DNA of 64,000 nucleotides, from positions 72,353,043 to 72,417,042 of the forward strand of contig OW799234.1 of NCBI GenBank assembly GCA_941918925.1, read 5' to 3'. Below are positions 34,336-46,460 of the stretch, in pieces; position 1 is the stretch's first letter; every line of letters starts with the position of its first letter. The stretch comes from Phyto melanocephala (taxonomy: Eukaryota > Arthropoda > Insecta > Diptera > Rhinophoridae). The position numbers were made by a program, and so were the translations under genes. The notes beneath the pieces were generated by a model. It was not told the origin of the DNA, did no database searches, and saw only the letters and a program-made list of their open reading frames with translations.

Positions 34336-35860
34336 TCCTGCTGCTTAACCCAGCGTTTAAACATAAAAGCAAATGTCTGAAATTCGCAATACACGCACAC
34401 TTCACTAAAGCACTTACATTCTTTTTACTTTCCACTCAGATTTCAACTATATTTTCAAGAAAGTAATTTGTTGACGCTTTCAAGATAATAAAGTGTCAAA
34501 TAGGTAAACATTGTTGCCTACTAAAAAGACTTTTTTATACAAATTTACAGGATTGTGGTAAAATAATATATTATATTATATATTATAAATAATAATAATT
34601 GTAAATGTAACTTATTATATTTATGAAAAGATTTATAATATTTATTCTTTATATATACATAAATAATTTAACTGATGTCTTTTTAAAATAATGACTTTAT
34701 TAAAAATTAACAAAAATAATTTTTTTCAACTATTGCCTTTTAAATTTGTTTATGAAATATTCTTGGTAACTCTAAATAAAGGTAGGAAAAAATGTAGGCA
34801 AATTTAGCTCATCAAAGTACAATGTATAGCAATTATTGCGACTCTACGCTTAGGTGACATTTTTAAAATGAAGTTTCACTTTCCTGTGTAAGTGAAAGTT
34901 GTCTATTTCATTAAAATTTTTTTTTTTATAATACGAATTCATGAAAGTAAATTGTTAGTACTTAAGCTTTATTATTATCAAAATAAACAGTACACTGCCT
35001 CTACCAGCGTTTACTGCTTCCAAAGATTTCTTTTCTTTTGCTGGGATACAAAAACAAACATATGTATGCTTCACATAAGGACTCACTTTTATACATATGT
35101 TAACTAAAGCATTTAGCTAATTATAAAAGGGATTTTTATCGTATCTACCATAATTTCATGTATATTTTAGGGACAGAAGTTTAAATACATACTTTATAAT
35201 TTATCGTTAAATTTAGTTTAATTGAGCGCTTAATTGTTGACACAAGTTTTAAAGTAAAAAAAAAGAATATTTTTTTTGTTCGTAGTAAAGTTTTGGATCA
35301 CATTTTTCCTTTTTCTTTTAGAAATGTTTCTTTTATTTTAGCAATCTTTTGATACTTTTTCTTTCTTTCAAGGCTCTGCTTTATTTTAACTCTCGAATTA
35401 CTTACTTAAGGATATTGAGAATAATAGTGTTTGCAATTCTCTGTATGTACATATGTAAAAACGAAGAGATAATTTTAAACCTAAAAATTCCAACCCAAAT
35501 TATACACGTACTTTGCCAAGCATTTACACATCATTTCGACAAAACTATCAACTAAACATTTATTAGGCAAATCCATTTAAAATTATGCACACTACGAGTA
35601 TACGTTTTGTGCATACATAAGTATATAGAGTGAGACACTGGCTACATACATTCATACATTCATATGTACAGTGAAGAGCATAGATATGTAAATTAAATTT
35701 GTGTTAGTATTGTAACGACTTTTGTTTTGTATAGGCAAATAGCTTTTTCAATCTGGTAACACTGCTTAATAAGTCAAAAACCATTAGATTATTTATTGAT
35801 ACCAGCAAGTTATGCGGTCAATCCATTTGACCGTAATCTAGTTGCAAAGGGACTTAAGGC
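34336..35860. other. 1.5 kb AT-rich DNA, nothing recognised
   Basis: No coding or repeat signal that I can support. Confidence 0.5.
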
Positions 35861-36285
35861 TTCATTAGTCTTTACTTTCTGTTGTCGTTCTGTGACGTGC
35901 CGTTCTGTTGTTTAATTTTTGTAGTTACTTCTTCTGTAAAAAATCATCTGCCTTAATTTACAAGGTAAACTTACAAACACAAGCTTATAATATTTTTTGT
36001 TTATTTTTCTCGTCAAAGTCCATACATAAAAAAAATTTGTAGTATCAGATTTCATCTATAAGCAAACAGAGTCTCTATGTTGCAGCCACCTTTAACATAT
36101 AGGCACGTAAATATCAGCTGTTTTTCTCTCAATGGCCGTCACTTAACGTTGAATTCTATTTTCTACAGGTTCGTCCTTAACGGCACGGAAAGTAACAGAA
36201 CAACTAACGACTTGTACACATTTTCTATTTAACAGAATTAAGTCAACTGATTCGGAACGGAACAGAAAGTAAAGACTAATTCTGC
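35861..36285. mobile_element. MITE-like element with ATTAGTCTTTACTTTCTGTT ends
   Basis: ATTAGTCTTTACTTTCTGTT at 35864-35883 is repeated in reverse complement at the right end (AACAGAAAGTAAAGACTAAT, 36261-36280). The subterminal GTGCCGTTCTGTTG / AACGGCACGGAAAGTAACAG pair is a second inverted match. The middle is non-coding. Confidence 0.7.
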
Positions 36286-36489
36286 CTTTACTGTCTTTGT
36301 TTTTTATACCAAACAAAAATCACTCTTTGCAAAAACAATTGGTATCAACATGTATCAATTTCTTTCAACATGTATCAATTTGTGTCAACATGTTGTTTTC
36401 TTGTTGTTACACACATATGTTTTGCGCATGTGTTAGTAGCAACTTTAAACACTTACACCTCCTTAAACACTGAACCAATTTAAAAAAAA

Positions 36490-36665
36490 ATGAAGACATA
36501 TTGAGCTGTCATGATTATACAAATTCTTGATTAGAATAGTGGGCAGTGTCACGCCCATAAAAAAAGTCATAATTTTTAGCTTCTTGCACTTGATATTCAA
36601 TTAAAATTCAGAAAGCATGTTTATTCATTAAGGGGCGTAGCAACGCGCGCCGGGCTTGGCTAGTA
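36490..36665 (-). repeat. GGGCGTGGC tandem-unit repeat, fragment
   Basis: On the minus strand it starts CTAGCCAAGCCCGGCGCGCG and CGTTGCTACGCCCCTTAATG, and then contains one GGGCGTGACACTGCCCAC unit. The mariner-like element at 36670 lies directly against its head, within the TAATTATA flank. Confidence 0.75.
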
Positions 36666-36669
36666 ATTA

Positions 36670-37561
36670 TATCGGGTGTCCCAAGTAGAACGCAATTTTT
36701 AAATTTGGCGCCATTCGAAGTGTCATTGTTTGACATTTGAACAATTTTTATTGTTTGCTAGTGGAAGGTACGAGGTTAGTAAAAATGGAGCGCTACACGA
36801 ATGAACAACGCATTCTCATTGTGAAATTGTTTTACCAAAATGGTGAAAGTTTTGCGGCTACAGTTCGCAAATTGCGATCATTCCATTTCCATCTTGATGG
36901 ATTCGTCAATAGGCAAAATTGTCGCATTTGGGGTGAGGAAAATCCTCGAGTGATTCACGAGAAGCAAATGCATCCTCAACGTGGCACTGTGTGGTGTGGT
37001 TTTTGGGCTGGAGGAATCATTGGACCTTTTTTTATGAAAATGAGGCAGGTCAAGCGCAAACAGTCAATGGTGTTCGGTATCGTGAAATGATAACCAGTTT
37101 TTTCTTGCCTAGAATTGAAGAAATGAATGTGGAGGGCATGTGGTTTCAACAAGATGGCGCCACATGTCATTCAGCCAGAGAAACAATTAAATTGCTGCAT
37201 CAGTCATTTCCCGGTCGTGTTATTTCGCGTTTTGGAGACCAGAATTGGCCGCCTAGATCGTGTGATTTAACACCTTAAGATTTTTTTCTTTGGGGTTTTT
37301 TGAAGTCGATGGTTTACGCAGGAAATTGAACGCTGCATTAATGAAATACCGCAACATTTATGCAAAAAGGTCATTGAAAATTTCATTAAAAGATCGCGTG
37401 TGTGCCAGCAAAGCCGCGGCGGCCATCTGCACGATATATTGTTCCATACATAACCTCATTCTGTCTACTTTACGATATAATAAAGTTTCACGATTTTTTT
37501 TTTTAAATATCTGTGTTTTATTTAAATTTTAAAAATTGCGTTCTAGTTGGGACACCCGATA
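36670..37561 (+). mobile_element. Tc1/mariner-type DD41D element with TA duplication
   Basis: Inverted ends TATCGGGTGTCCCAASTAGA and ACGCAATTTTTAAA match over more than 30 bases; flanks are TA on both sides (36668-36669, 37562-37563). At 892 bp it is shorter than full-length mariners (about 1.3 kb), in line with the internal deletion seen in its coding region. Confidence 0.9.
36785..37450 (+). pseudogene. DD41D mariner-like transposase, deleted and broken
   Basis: It starts MERYTNEQRILIVKLFYQNG (HTH part), then after a deletion passes to HFHLDGFVNRQNCRIW, VWCGFWAGGIIGPFF, frameshift, NGVRYREMI, QQDGATCHS and NWPPRSCDLTP. A stop replaces the residue before DFFLWG. Further decay follows, then C-terminal SRGGHLHDILFHT and stop. 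Counting from the Asp of QQD to the Asp of DFFLWG gives 41 intervening residues. The FSDE motif expected at the first catalytic Asp falls at the deletion joint. Related to the rosa-type lineage by that spacing (inference). Confidence 0.85.
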
Positions 37562-37563
37562 TA

Positions 37564-39419
37564 AGATATGAGTTATTTTTAAATTCATTAATTGTCAACA
37601 TTTTAAGAAATATGAGAGTGAAAGGCCAATGTATTTGGTATGTGTGTAAAGTTTAAAATGTTGTATTCTTTTCTGCTCTCAATAATCAGCTGAATGACGA
37701 CCGCAGCCGTTTGACGAGTACATTGTTCCTCCACTATAAGGAAGGAGAATTAAATGTTTGATAGTAAAGAATTAAAAGATGTTTGCAATTGATTACTAAA
37801 TAATCATTCATGGCACATAATGTCTACAAATTATAATTAGTCTACAAAAACATGGATTGAAAAAAACGAAAAAATAGATATGCTTCGCACAGAGCTCTAG
37901 AATTCGTTATAAATTTAGTGGAAAGAAATAAAAATAAATGCAAACACAAACGAAATAAGTTAATATTCTAAAGCGGATATTTGATAATATTGTATGCTTA
38001 GTTAGACACTTTAAAAGTGTTATTATTTAATTGCTAAAAGTCTTTCAACAATAACAATAAATTGAATTAAACAATGAAATTTTAAACACATCGAATTTTT
38101 TTTTTAATAACTTCTTGTTACAGTGATAAATTAAATTTCGGTTTTACAAAACCATACCTCTTTGTTTTTAATGTAGAAAATTTTAGTACCTGCTTTTGTG
38201 ATTGAACACTTTTTTTTACACTGTGTTATGGCAACACTGATTTCTTGTCTGGTTGTTCTTATAGGTTGTTTACTTTTCATTGGTAATGTTGTTGATATAT
38301 GTATGTTGTATCACTGCTACTGTTTGATTTAGCTTGTATATGTTGTCTGTCTGTTTGTCTGTTCAAATTTTGTTGTCTACTGCAGAAAAACTTCCTTATT
38401 GCTTAACTCTCTAATTCTCGCTTTATTCTTGTCTCTAGGTTTACGTTCTATTTTTGTGTGTTTGTGTGTGTGTGAATTGTTGTTGGGTTTTTATCAAGTT
38501 TTGCTTACATTTGTTATTAAATTGTTACCAATTAAAATTGCACACTCTTTTGATTATCACAAAAACAACATCAGCAACAATATCAACAATAACCAAATCA
38601 GTGGCAACAGCTCGTTATTGGCAAAAGCTTTCAATGCTAATGCTTAAATAAACATTGATATAGTAATTATCTTGATAACTTCTCTGTTATGCTGCTGTTA
38701 TTTATTATTATACGTATTTTACTTTTGCTAATTCTTCATTTAATTAATAAGTTGTGATTTTGGTTTTAATTTGGCAAAAATCTTTATTGCTTAGTGCTTG
38801 ATTTAATCAGCATATTTTGTTTGTCCGTTTGTTCCATCAAATTTGTAGGGCTGATGAAAAATCAACACCATTTTCGAAATTAAATAAAATTCTCAAAACA
38901 CTTACTTGTTGTGTTTAGGGAGTTTTCATCTGCTGCTGCTTCTTCTTCTTCTTCTTGTAGTTATTTCTTTTGATTACTTTTTCTTACATATTCTGCACAG
39001 ATTTTCCAATTTTTTTTTTTTTTTCTATTTATTAAGACTTTTGCTTACTTTTTTTTAGAAGTTTTCCCCAAGGTACTAATTAGCATTCGTAGATTTTAGA
39101 TCAGCTGTTACAGCAGTAAATGTAAACAAAACGAATGATTCAGCGTTGCTTAAATTGTGAGTTACATATTATTTACACTTGGTTGCGTAGTATTTTCTTG
39201 AGTTTCTTTCATGCTGTTGCTGTTTGTGAGGGGTTTTATGACTTTGTTGACTTTGACATTTTAGTGGAATTTTAATTTAAAACTTTAATATTTTTAACAA
39301 TATTTTCTTTTATTTTTTTTTTTTCCTGAATATGTGTTTGAAAGGAAAACTTTTTCCTTAAGTAGTTTTCGTTCGATTTTTCGAAAGATTTTTTTCTTCT
39401 TACGGTTTAATAATATTAA
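37564..39419. other. 1.9 kb without recognised genes or repeats
   Basis: T-rich with TGTTGT/CTG-type patches near 38290-38400 and 38930-38960 and some GT-rich sequence at 38450-38480. No domain-bearing frame. It could contain regulatory or non-coding exon sequence. Confidence 0.45.
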
Positions 39420-40188
39420 AAACAAGTAAAAGCGCTATATTCGGCCGTGCCGAATCTTATATACCCTTCACAACGTGTAGTCATGCAATAACAGTAAATT
39501 CACGTATGTATGTTAAAAAAAACAAAAAAAAAATAAAAAATAAAAAAAAAATTTAAAAAAAAAAAATTTTAAAAAAAAATTAAAAAAAAAAAATTATTAT
39601 ATACATATATAATATATATAAAACAAAAAAAAAAATAAAAAAAAAATTAAAAAAAAAAAAAATAAAAAAAAATAATAATAAAAATATATATAATATATTA
39701 AATAAAAAATAAAAAAAAAAAATAAAAAAAAAATTTAAAAAAAAAATTTTAAAAAAATTAAAAAAAAATTTTTTTTGCCTCAGCTGGGATTCGATGCCAC
39801 GTTTTCTCTAACCAGTATACACGTTTGTATGTATGTATGTTGTTGTTGTAATGTTGTTTTTATGAAAAGAAAATCGAGGTGGTCGTGGGTTTTTGCTCAT
39901 ATCTCAGTTGTTTATGTACCGATGTTTCTGATTTTCAATACCGATCTACTCCCGAATATTTCTGATATTTTAATACCTTACCCGGGTCCAACCTATGTCG
40001 GGGGGCTTCAAAAAGTTGATTTCAACATACACACGGACAGACGGACAGACGGTCAGGGCTTAATCGACTCCTCTATTCATAAGCTTTCAGAAAATATATA
40101 CTTTATGGGGTCGGAAATGAAAATTGTAGAAATTTCACACGGAATGACAAACCTATATATACCCTTTTTCACTGTGTGAAGGGTATAA
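39420..40188 (+). mobile_element. INE-1/Helentron-like element, young-looking copy
   Basis: ACAAGTAAAAGCGCTATATTC with perfect hairpin, A/T core at 39515-39775, CTCAGCTGGGATTCGATGCC, GGGGGGCTTCAAAAAGTTGA, two GGACAGAC units plus GGTCAGGGC, CTTTATGGGGTCGGAAATGA, and the end TTTCACTGTGTGAAGGGTATA. Nearly identical to 62443-63198 and the reverse of 26819-27588. Confidence 0.9.
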
Positions 40189-41443
40189 ATATAAGTATAC
40201 AAACGTTTTTGTGTGATTTTTTTCCCCTTATTTGCTCTTTGTTCTTGTAAAAGAAATTTATAGCTAATGGAATTATTTAATAATTTTTATTTTCTTACAA
40301 ACGTACTCAACAGCTGTTTTTTTTGGAGGGGGTGGGAAGTATGATAATATTTACTTTGGTTTGAGTTTTTGTAAGACGATCTGGAGTGGTCTAACCAATG
40401 TTTTTAATCTAATTAAAATTACATTTTTTTATATGAGGAATTTTTCGAAATTTTTTATTTATTTGAATGACTTCTAATAAATTTCGTATCAAGAAAGTAT
40501 CACATTAAAAATCTAGTCATTACTAAAGCACTTCTTAGTAAAATAGACGATATGTAATAGTCATTGAAAAGTATATTGTTTAGTAAGAGCAAGTTGTTAA
40601 CTTATTTTTTGCAGGGCAGTTAAGGTTGTTTCTTCCTGCTCTTCTTTACACAAGGCCAGTATAAAAAAAAAAAAAAAACAAAGTTAAATAAAGAATAATT
40701 TGAAATTTGTCTTTTGATATTTTGTTCGCCTTGTTGTTGGTGATTTAATTCACTACCCACAAAAAAAAAATCAAATAAATTTTCTTGATTGAATTATTAA
40801 TAAAAAAAAAATGTTATAGAATATTAAAAACCACAAAAAAATTACCCAATACTTTTGTAAGTCTACTTAAAGAAATGCTAAGAAAAAAAAAATACATTAA
40901 AATAATAAAGAATAAATGGTCAACAATTTGTATTCATAAAAATTTGGCGCAATATAGAATGATGATATACATACTTACATATATTACCTTAAAATATTTA
41001 CAAACCTGCCTGTCTGTCTCATCCCCCCAAAAGTGCAGTGTAAAACAGAGTTGGTGCTTAATTTAATTCGTTTATAGTGGTATAATGAATACTTAACAAA
41101 CAAACGAAGTTGGCAATTCAGTTATATTAATTGTTTACACTTTTTTCATAATTAATTAATTAATAAAAAGTGTACTTTTTTCTTGCAAGTTTTTTTTTCT
41201 CTTTTTTATGTAAATATAAAAATCAAAATGTATGCACGTTTTTTAAAGCTTAATTTTTCACCTGTATTACTTTCCGTTTTACTTTTTCCCCTCATTTGTT
41301 GTGTGTTTCATTTGTCTATATTTCAGTTAATTTAATTTGGTTAATTTAGTAGCGCGTATAAAAATATTTAATGAGTTTTCGTCCTAAAGTTGTTGCTGTT
41401 GCTTTAAAAAAAAAGGGTTCTACTACGTAAATACAAAAAAAAA
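40189..41443. other. 1.25 kb AT-rich DNA, nothing recognised
   Basis: Contains homopolymer runs near 40660 and 40800-40890. Frames there are A-rich lysine/isoleucine artefacts. Confidence 0.5.
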
Positions 41444-42583
41444 AAAAGAAGTAAGAGTGCTATATTCGGCCGTGCCGAGTTTGATAATACCCTTCATCAT
41501 CATGTACATAGAGGTATAATCCCACATCGTAGCTTAACCTATATTTCATGTTATACAATATTTTTGCTTATTATTTCCGACGCCATCCTTGATTTTGAAT
41601 TTTTACGTAGTTATCTGTATTATACTAGTCAAGCCCTTTAATTTGATACCCATATTAATGGGGTTAAAAATTTGATCCGCCATTTTGTTTTAGACGCCAT
41701 CTTGGATTTTACAGTTTTTAATAATTTACTGTATTCTACTGGTCAAGCCCTTTCATTTGATACCAATATTGAAGGGGTTCAAGAAGTTACATTTTAAAAT
41801 ACCAGATTTGACCCATATATAAATTTATTGTCCGCCATTTTGTAGTGGCGGCCAACATGAGTTTTAAATTTGAAGTGCTTATATTGCGCTAGTCAAGTCC
41901 TTTCAGATGATACCAATACTGACTCGGTTGTCTAGAAGCTGAAAAAAATTGATTTTTGTTTGTAAATTTATGGAATATATATTTAAAAAATGATGCCTGT
42001 AACTTTAACGATTAGAGTCCGCTTTATCCAAAATTTTTACAAATATCTCTGGAGGCATATTATATCTACAAATAGTAGCAGGTACTTATGAATTATTCTA
42101 TTGCTGAAAATTTTTGATTTTGGTGGTAATTTTTGGTGGTTTAATTTTGTTTGCTGATATCTCAGAAAGTTATTGGGCGATTTTGCTGAATTTCAATAGC
42201 GATTCATTCCTGGATGTTTCCAAAAGATTGATACCATACACAGGTCTGAGGAACATGTGGTTGCTTCTAAAAAATACGGGAAAAAACAGAGGCAGTCGCG
42301 TTTGTTTGCTGATATCTCAGAAAGTTATTGGGCGATTTTGCTGAATTTCAATAGCGATTCATTCCTGAATATTTCCAAAAGATTGATACCATACACAGGT
42401 CTGAGGAACATGTGGTTGCTTCTAAAAGTTGATTTCAAACAACACACGGACAGACGGTCAGGGCTTGATCCTCCTCTATTCATAAGCTTTCAGAAAATAT
42501 ATACTTTATGGGGTCGTTGTAGAAGTTACAAACGGAATGACAAAGCTATATATACCCTTGTGCACCACAGATGAAGGGTATAA
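41444..42583 (+). mobile_element. Long-form INE-1/Helentron-like element with internal duplication
   Basis: AGTAAGAGTGCTATATTCGGC with the hairpin slightly mutated (GCCGAGT), GATAATACCCTTCATCATCA, GACGCCATCCTTGATTTTG, CAAGCCCTTTAATTTGATAC and CCGCCATTTTGTAGTGGCGG. The block GATATCTCAGAAAGTTATTG through TGAGGAACATGTGGTTGCTT is present twice (about 42150-42270 and 42310-42425). One GGACAGAC, then a short CTTTATGGGGTCG, and the end CAGATGAAGGGTATAAA. Confidence 0.85.
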
Positions 42584-42814
42584 AAAAATGCTTTAGTGTT
42601 TTTATATATATAATTTTGAGAGGAGTTAAGGCCATCATTATTATAATTTCATTTTCATCAGCTCCTGCAGTAGCAGTGACCATCATTTCTCATCATTTCA
42701 TTTCAGTTGTTTATTCTTTCTTGCTCTCTCTTTTAAAAATAAAAAAAAATAAATTGTAAAATAATGAAAATTCCTTCATTTTAATTAATTATAATAAAAT
42801 ACATTAATAAACAC

Positions 42815-42865
42815 GTATATACATACACACACACATACACACACACATACACACACACATATATA
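42815..42865. repeat. CA/TACA microsatellite
   Basis: Run of ACACACAC and ATACACAC units just left of the pogo-like element. Confidence 0.85.
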
Positions 42866-42874
42866 ACATACATA

Positions 42875-44210
42875 CAGTGCACTTGCGGTAACGTGAATTA
42901 AAACCTTAGGATTTTATGTTAGCAAAATTGTTACGTTAGCGATTGACGAATTTTATAAAAAAAATTTTAAAATTTTTGACACTCTTGAATATGAAGTTTT
43001 TTTTATTATTATTAGTTGTATTACTAAAATATAAAACTAAAATTATTAATTGAAATTCATTACAGAGGTCATGAGATTTCTTTTTGACAACTATCTAAAA
43101 TGCCTGCTTTTTCCATTAATTCCAAAAATTTAGATCTTTTTACACTCATGCCGATTGATTCAGCTCTTCTCATAAGAAAAATACTTCAAATCTCTTTGCC
43201 ATACAAAAATACTCAACTTTAAAAATATAAATTAACTAGCTAATACCCGGTGTGCTTCGCCAGCCCCATCGTAATGAAATAAAAATTTTAGAGTTCAAAA
43301 ATATATTTATTTTGCAAGTGCCACGCCTACTATTACTAAATCACCCATTTCTTATTCAAATAATCATATAGACGTCAAAGTGTCTCTTGCAAAATTTGGG
43401 TACTCTAACTATTATCGCTTTCCGAATATACGAATTTTTGTATTCAATTCATATGACAGGTGCCATGCCCACTATTACTAAAGCATCCATTTCTTATCAA
43501 AATAGTCATATAGATGTCAAAGTTTCTCGTGCAAAATTTGGGTTCTCTAACTGTTATCGCTTCCCGAATATACGAATTTTAGTATTCAATTGCTATGAGA
43601 TCTGCCACGCCCACTATTTCTAAAGTACCCATTTTTTCCAGAAATGTTTATTTGGGTGTCAAAGTTGCTCTTGCAAAATTTTAGTACTCTAATCGATATC
43701 GTTTTCCAAGTATACGAAATTTAGTATTTAATTCATGTGACCACGTCTACTATTGCAAGTCCACCCATTTTTTACCCAAATGTTCGTGTGGATTTCAAAG
43801 TTTACCGTACTTAATTTGAAGACTCTAGCTGCATTAACTTTCGTGATATATAATATTTAATACTTATTCTTTAATAGGGCGTGGCACCCCGCCCACTTAC
43901 AATTTCAAACCAAAGTATAGCCTATAGTTCCTTCCAGACATACAGAAAGATTGTGTGAAAATTTCAAGGAAATCGGTCCAGCCGTTTAACCGTCTATAAA
44001 GCACAAACAAACATACATACACACATTGATTTTTATATATATAGATATTTCAGTATTGTCCACATGCTCAATAAACATATGTAAATTGTTCACGTATTAG
44101 AGCTTTTTGAGTTTGTTCACGTTATAGAGTAGTCAACGTTAAGAAAAGATTGTTCATGCTAATGTTCGGTGTTAACGTAAGACGGTGTTCACGTTATTGC
44201 GAGTGCACTG
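42875..44210. mobile_element. pogo-like element with TA duplication, carrying a nested repeat
   Basis: Inverted ends CAGTGCACTTGCGGTAACGTG and CAGTGCACTCGCAATAACGTG, flanked by TA at 42873-42874 and 44211-44212. The right subterminal zone has several TTCACGTT copies, a pogo-like habit. A minus-strand frame near 43060-43180 (RRAESIGMSVKRSKFLELME) is open for about 33 codons but I do not recognise it. The repeat at 43236-44046 fills most of the interior. Confidence 0.8.
43236..44046 (+). repeat. Dispersed repeat with four ~140-bp tandem units (CCACGCCCACTATT)
   Basis: Head ACTAGCTAATACCCGGTGTG and CTTCGCCAGCCCC; units marked by CCACGCCTACTATT or variants at 43320, 43462, 43605 and 43741, each followed by GTCAAAGTKTCTC and GCAAAATTTGGGTACTC. 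A final GGGCGTGGCACCCCGCCCAC lies near 43879. The tail is AATCGGTCCAGCCGTTTAAC and TTTTTATATATATAGAT. A reverse copy lies at 50517-51206. Confidence 0.85.
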
Positions 44211-44469
44211 TACATTTATTTTTTAACTTTTGTTAAGTGTTTGTTTTTTTTGTTGCTTTTTTGTTATTAATGTTATTATATTTTTCATACAATTATATTA
44301 AAATTTGTATTAAAATTTTTTGAAAAAATTTTTTAATTAAAATAAATATCTGCAAATTAAATTTTACGATTTAAAAATTAAAAAAAAAAATATATATATG
44401 AAATACAGAGTCCAGTTTATTGTGTTTGTAAAATAATAGCAAAATCAATTTAATATTATGTAAGTTAAA

Positions 44470-44695
44470 AATCAATATGCCGTTGGTCACAGGTAGAAGG
44501 CCCTAACTCAAACAATTGTAACTTGTAACAGGAGAAGGTAAAAATGTAAAATTTAATGTTATTGCATTAAATTTTTTGTGTCGATATGTATTTGAGTGAA
44601 ATTTATTGGAATCAGTGAAAAACAAAATTTCGCAAGAAATACGAGTTAGGGCTTTTCCACTTATGACCTTCAATATGTATGTATATGTGTACAGA
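44470..44695. mobile_element. Inverted-repeat element, ATATCGATGGTCACAAGT family (copy B, ~225 bp)
   Basis: AATATGCCGTTGGTCACAGG then AGAAGGCCCTAACTC; reversed right end ACATATTGAAGGTCATAAGT then GGAAAAGCCCTAACTCG. Also shares GAATCAGTGAAAAACAAAA and GCAAGAAATACGAGTTAGGG with copies A and C. The shortest complete copy in the window. Confidence 0.75.
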
Positions 44696-44822
44696 ATTAT
44701 CCAAATGTTAATTACTGATATATAATAACAAATTTATAAATTTGTAATAAGAATTAATTTTTTTTTTAAATATGTATGTTAATATTAGGGGTCGTTATTA
44801 AATCTTTAATGCTGATATCCAT

Positions 44823-45828
44823 AGACAAAGGTGGCGCAAAATTAGCCACCCTATCGTAAGATGTAATAGCTTTTGCAAATGGCGACTTACGTCAATCATA
44901 TTTGACATTTGTAAACTAAACAACTTCATAATACAAACACACAAACAAACGAGCACTATACTCGGCAAGAGCGTGACATAATTGTGCCGATTTTTTTTAT
45001 AAAATAATCGGTCGGTGGTGTTAGCTCAGCGTGAATTTTGTAGTAGATTTCCTAATCGCCAGCAAGATTGCCCAATTTAACCATCCTAGAATTCTTTCTT
45101 TGGGGCTACTTGAAGTCGCGGGCTTATGCCAACAAGCCCCAGACAATTACAGCCCTTACCCGGGTTCTCCACGTAGCAATATTTATTGCCGCAATTGTCA
45201 AATTTGATTGCATCCATAGAAATTGTAATGTGTTAATCGCAAATTGCCATATGTAGCAATTTATTGCGCAATCATTGCCTTGCTGATTGCTTAAGCAATT
45301 ATTGCCTCAATGAGTCATTTTGCTTTTCCATTTTCTTTGAATTTTTTGTTTCTATTTGCAGAAACAAAGGCAAATTTTAAATAATTTTATCTGACAATAA
45401 TAATTAAGAGTGAGATATTAAAAAAAAAACATAAAAGTTAAATGAAAATATTAAATTTTATTAATAAAAAAATTACTTGTGTCGTGTTCACCACCCAAAG
45501 AAAATAGACATAATTTAGCAATAAAGTGGCGTTATTCTGTCAACGTTTTGTCTTATGCTTAGCAATGAAAATTGCTATGTGGAGACCCAGCGTTAAGGAC
45601 AGTTATCACCAGAAATATTAAGGAAAGTTATGCAAAATGCCATAAAATGGGCAACAATGTGTATCAACACTGACAGCAGCCACTTGGCTGATATTATATT
45701 TTCCAATTAACAGAAAAAATCGTACGGTTTCAAATAAAGATTTCCATTACACAAAATGTTTTTTTTTTTATTTAGTAAAATAGTTACTAAAAATAAAATT
45801 GGATGATTAATTTTGCGCCACCTTGTAT
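44823..45828 (+). mobile_element. mariner-type remnant with GGTGGCGCAAAATTA ends, interrupted by a MITE
   Basis: The ends AAAGGTGGCGCAAAATTAG and (reversed) CAAGGTGGCGCAAAATTAA pair. Plus-strand pieces read YSARERDIIV, NNRSVVLAQREFCSRFPNR (HTH part), then EFFLWGYLKSRAYANKPQT, and after the MITE a C-terminus HLADIIFSN with stop. The DDE core up to the third acidic site is missing, so this is an internal-deletion derivative with frameshifts. Confidence 0.82.
45159..45592. mobile_element. MITE, 434 bp, TTA target duplication (PIF/Harbinger-like)
   Basis: Ends CCCGGGTTCTCCACGTAGCA and (reversed) CGCTGGGTCTCCACATAGCA, then AT. Flanks are TTA at 45156-45158 and 45593-45595. Removing it rejoins the mariner-type reading ...ITALT/RTVI..., which supports the boundaries. 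Many TTGC/GCAAT motifs in the arms. Non-coding. Confidence 0.8.
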
Positions 45829-45899
45829 TATGCACTTGGTTTTTAAGTTATAAGCGGTTAAAGCTGTTACTAATAGAATAAAAATTCTTAAAAAATGCA

Positions 45900-46100
45900 A
45901 CTCTATCCCATATAGCAAACTTTTGAGAAGGTTAAAAAATACCTTTAAATTTTCACCACCAAAATTTTTTTTTTAAGCTCTGCATATGCGCTAGCAGATA
46001 TTATGTTAGATTTTAATAGCAGTGCTACTTTATCCAGAGATGTCTTCAATAATTCCTATTGCCTTTAACTTGTAAACAAAACGGTGTATTTTCTGACATT
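45900..46100. repeat. Decayed fragment of long-form Helentron-like interior
   Basis: TTTTCACCACCAAAATTTTT, TTATCCAGAGATGTCTTCAA and TTGCCTTTAACTTGTAAAC parallel the interior order at 16910-17030 (ACCACCAAAATTAAAATTG, CTCCAGAGATATTCGTG). Too decayed for boundaries. Confidence 0.4.
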
Positions 46101-46104
46101 AACA

Positions 46105-46460
46105 GAATAACCTAAACAAGAGCGGCAGTCGTTGCGTAATATTCCTCTGAGCGGTAACGCTGAGGTGACTAACCTAACCAAGAGCCTGATGTTCACTAAA
46201 TAGAAATAAAATCGCTAGATTAGCCTGAAAAAACCTAAAATGGCATTACTTTTCAACAACTACAAAAGTAAAAAAAAACAATAGTTGTCCTGCAGCCAAC
46301 TTCCATAACTAACGGCTTGTCAAAATTTGATTTTTTAATTACAAAGCGTTGCCGCCATAGTATTTCTGTTTGTTTCATACAAATTGCATGAACATTAGAA
46401 TTTTTGACAGCCATCTCGCTCGCCGCTCTTGTTTAGGTTTGGCTGTTACAGAGTGGAATG
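46105..46460. repeat. ACCTAAACAAGAGCGGC family repeat with inverted end
   Basis: AACCTAAACAAGAGCGGCAG at the left, repeated in reverse complement near 46422-46440 (GCCGCTCTTGTTTAGGTTT). The interior matches 9880-10050 (GAGCGGTAACGCTGAGGTGA, ATGGCATTACTTTTCAACAA). Likely a MITE of about 340 bp. Confidence 0.65.

Noticed and set aside
36737..37090. A stand-alone 117-residue host gene
   Set aside because: It lies within the inverted ends of a mariner-like element and is a fusion of transposase pieces followed by a frameshift.
39775..40179. 134-residue frame MPQLGFDATF..., repeated at 62793-63092 and 26925-27272
   Set aside because: It is the A/T-core-adjacent part of the Helentron-like repeat read in one frame. 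It is truncated differently in each copy, has no recognisable domain, and 8029-8274 and 28549-28797 are further pieces of the same repeat.
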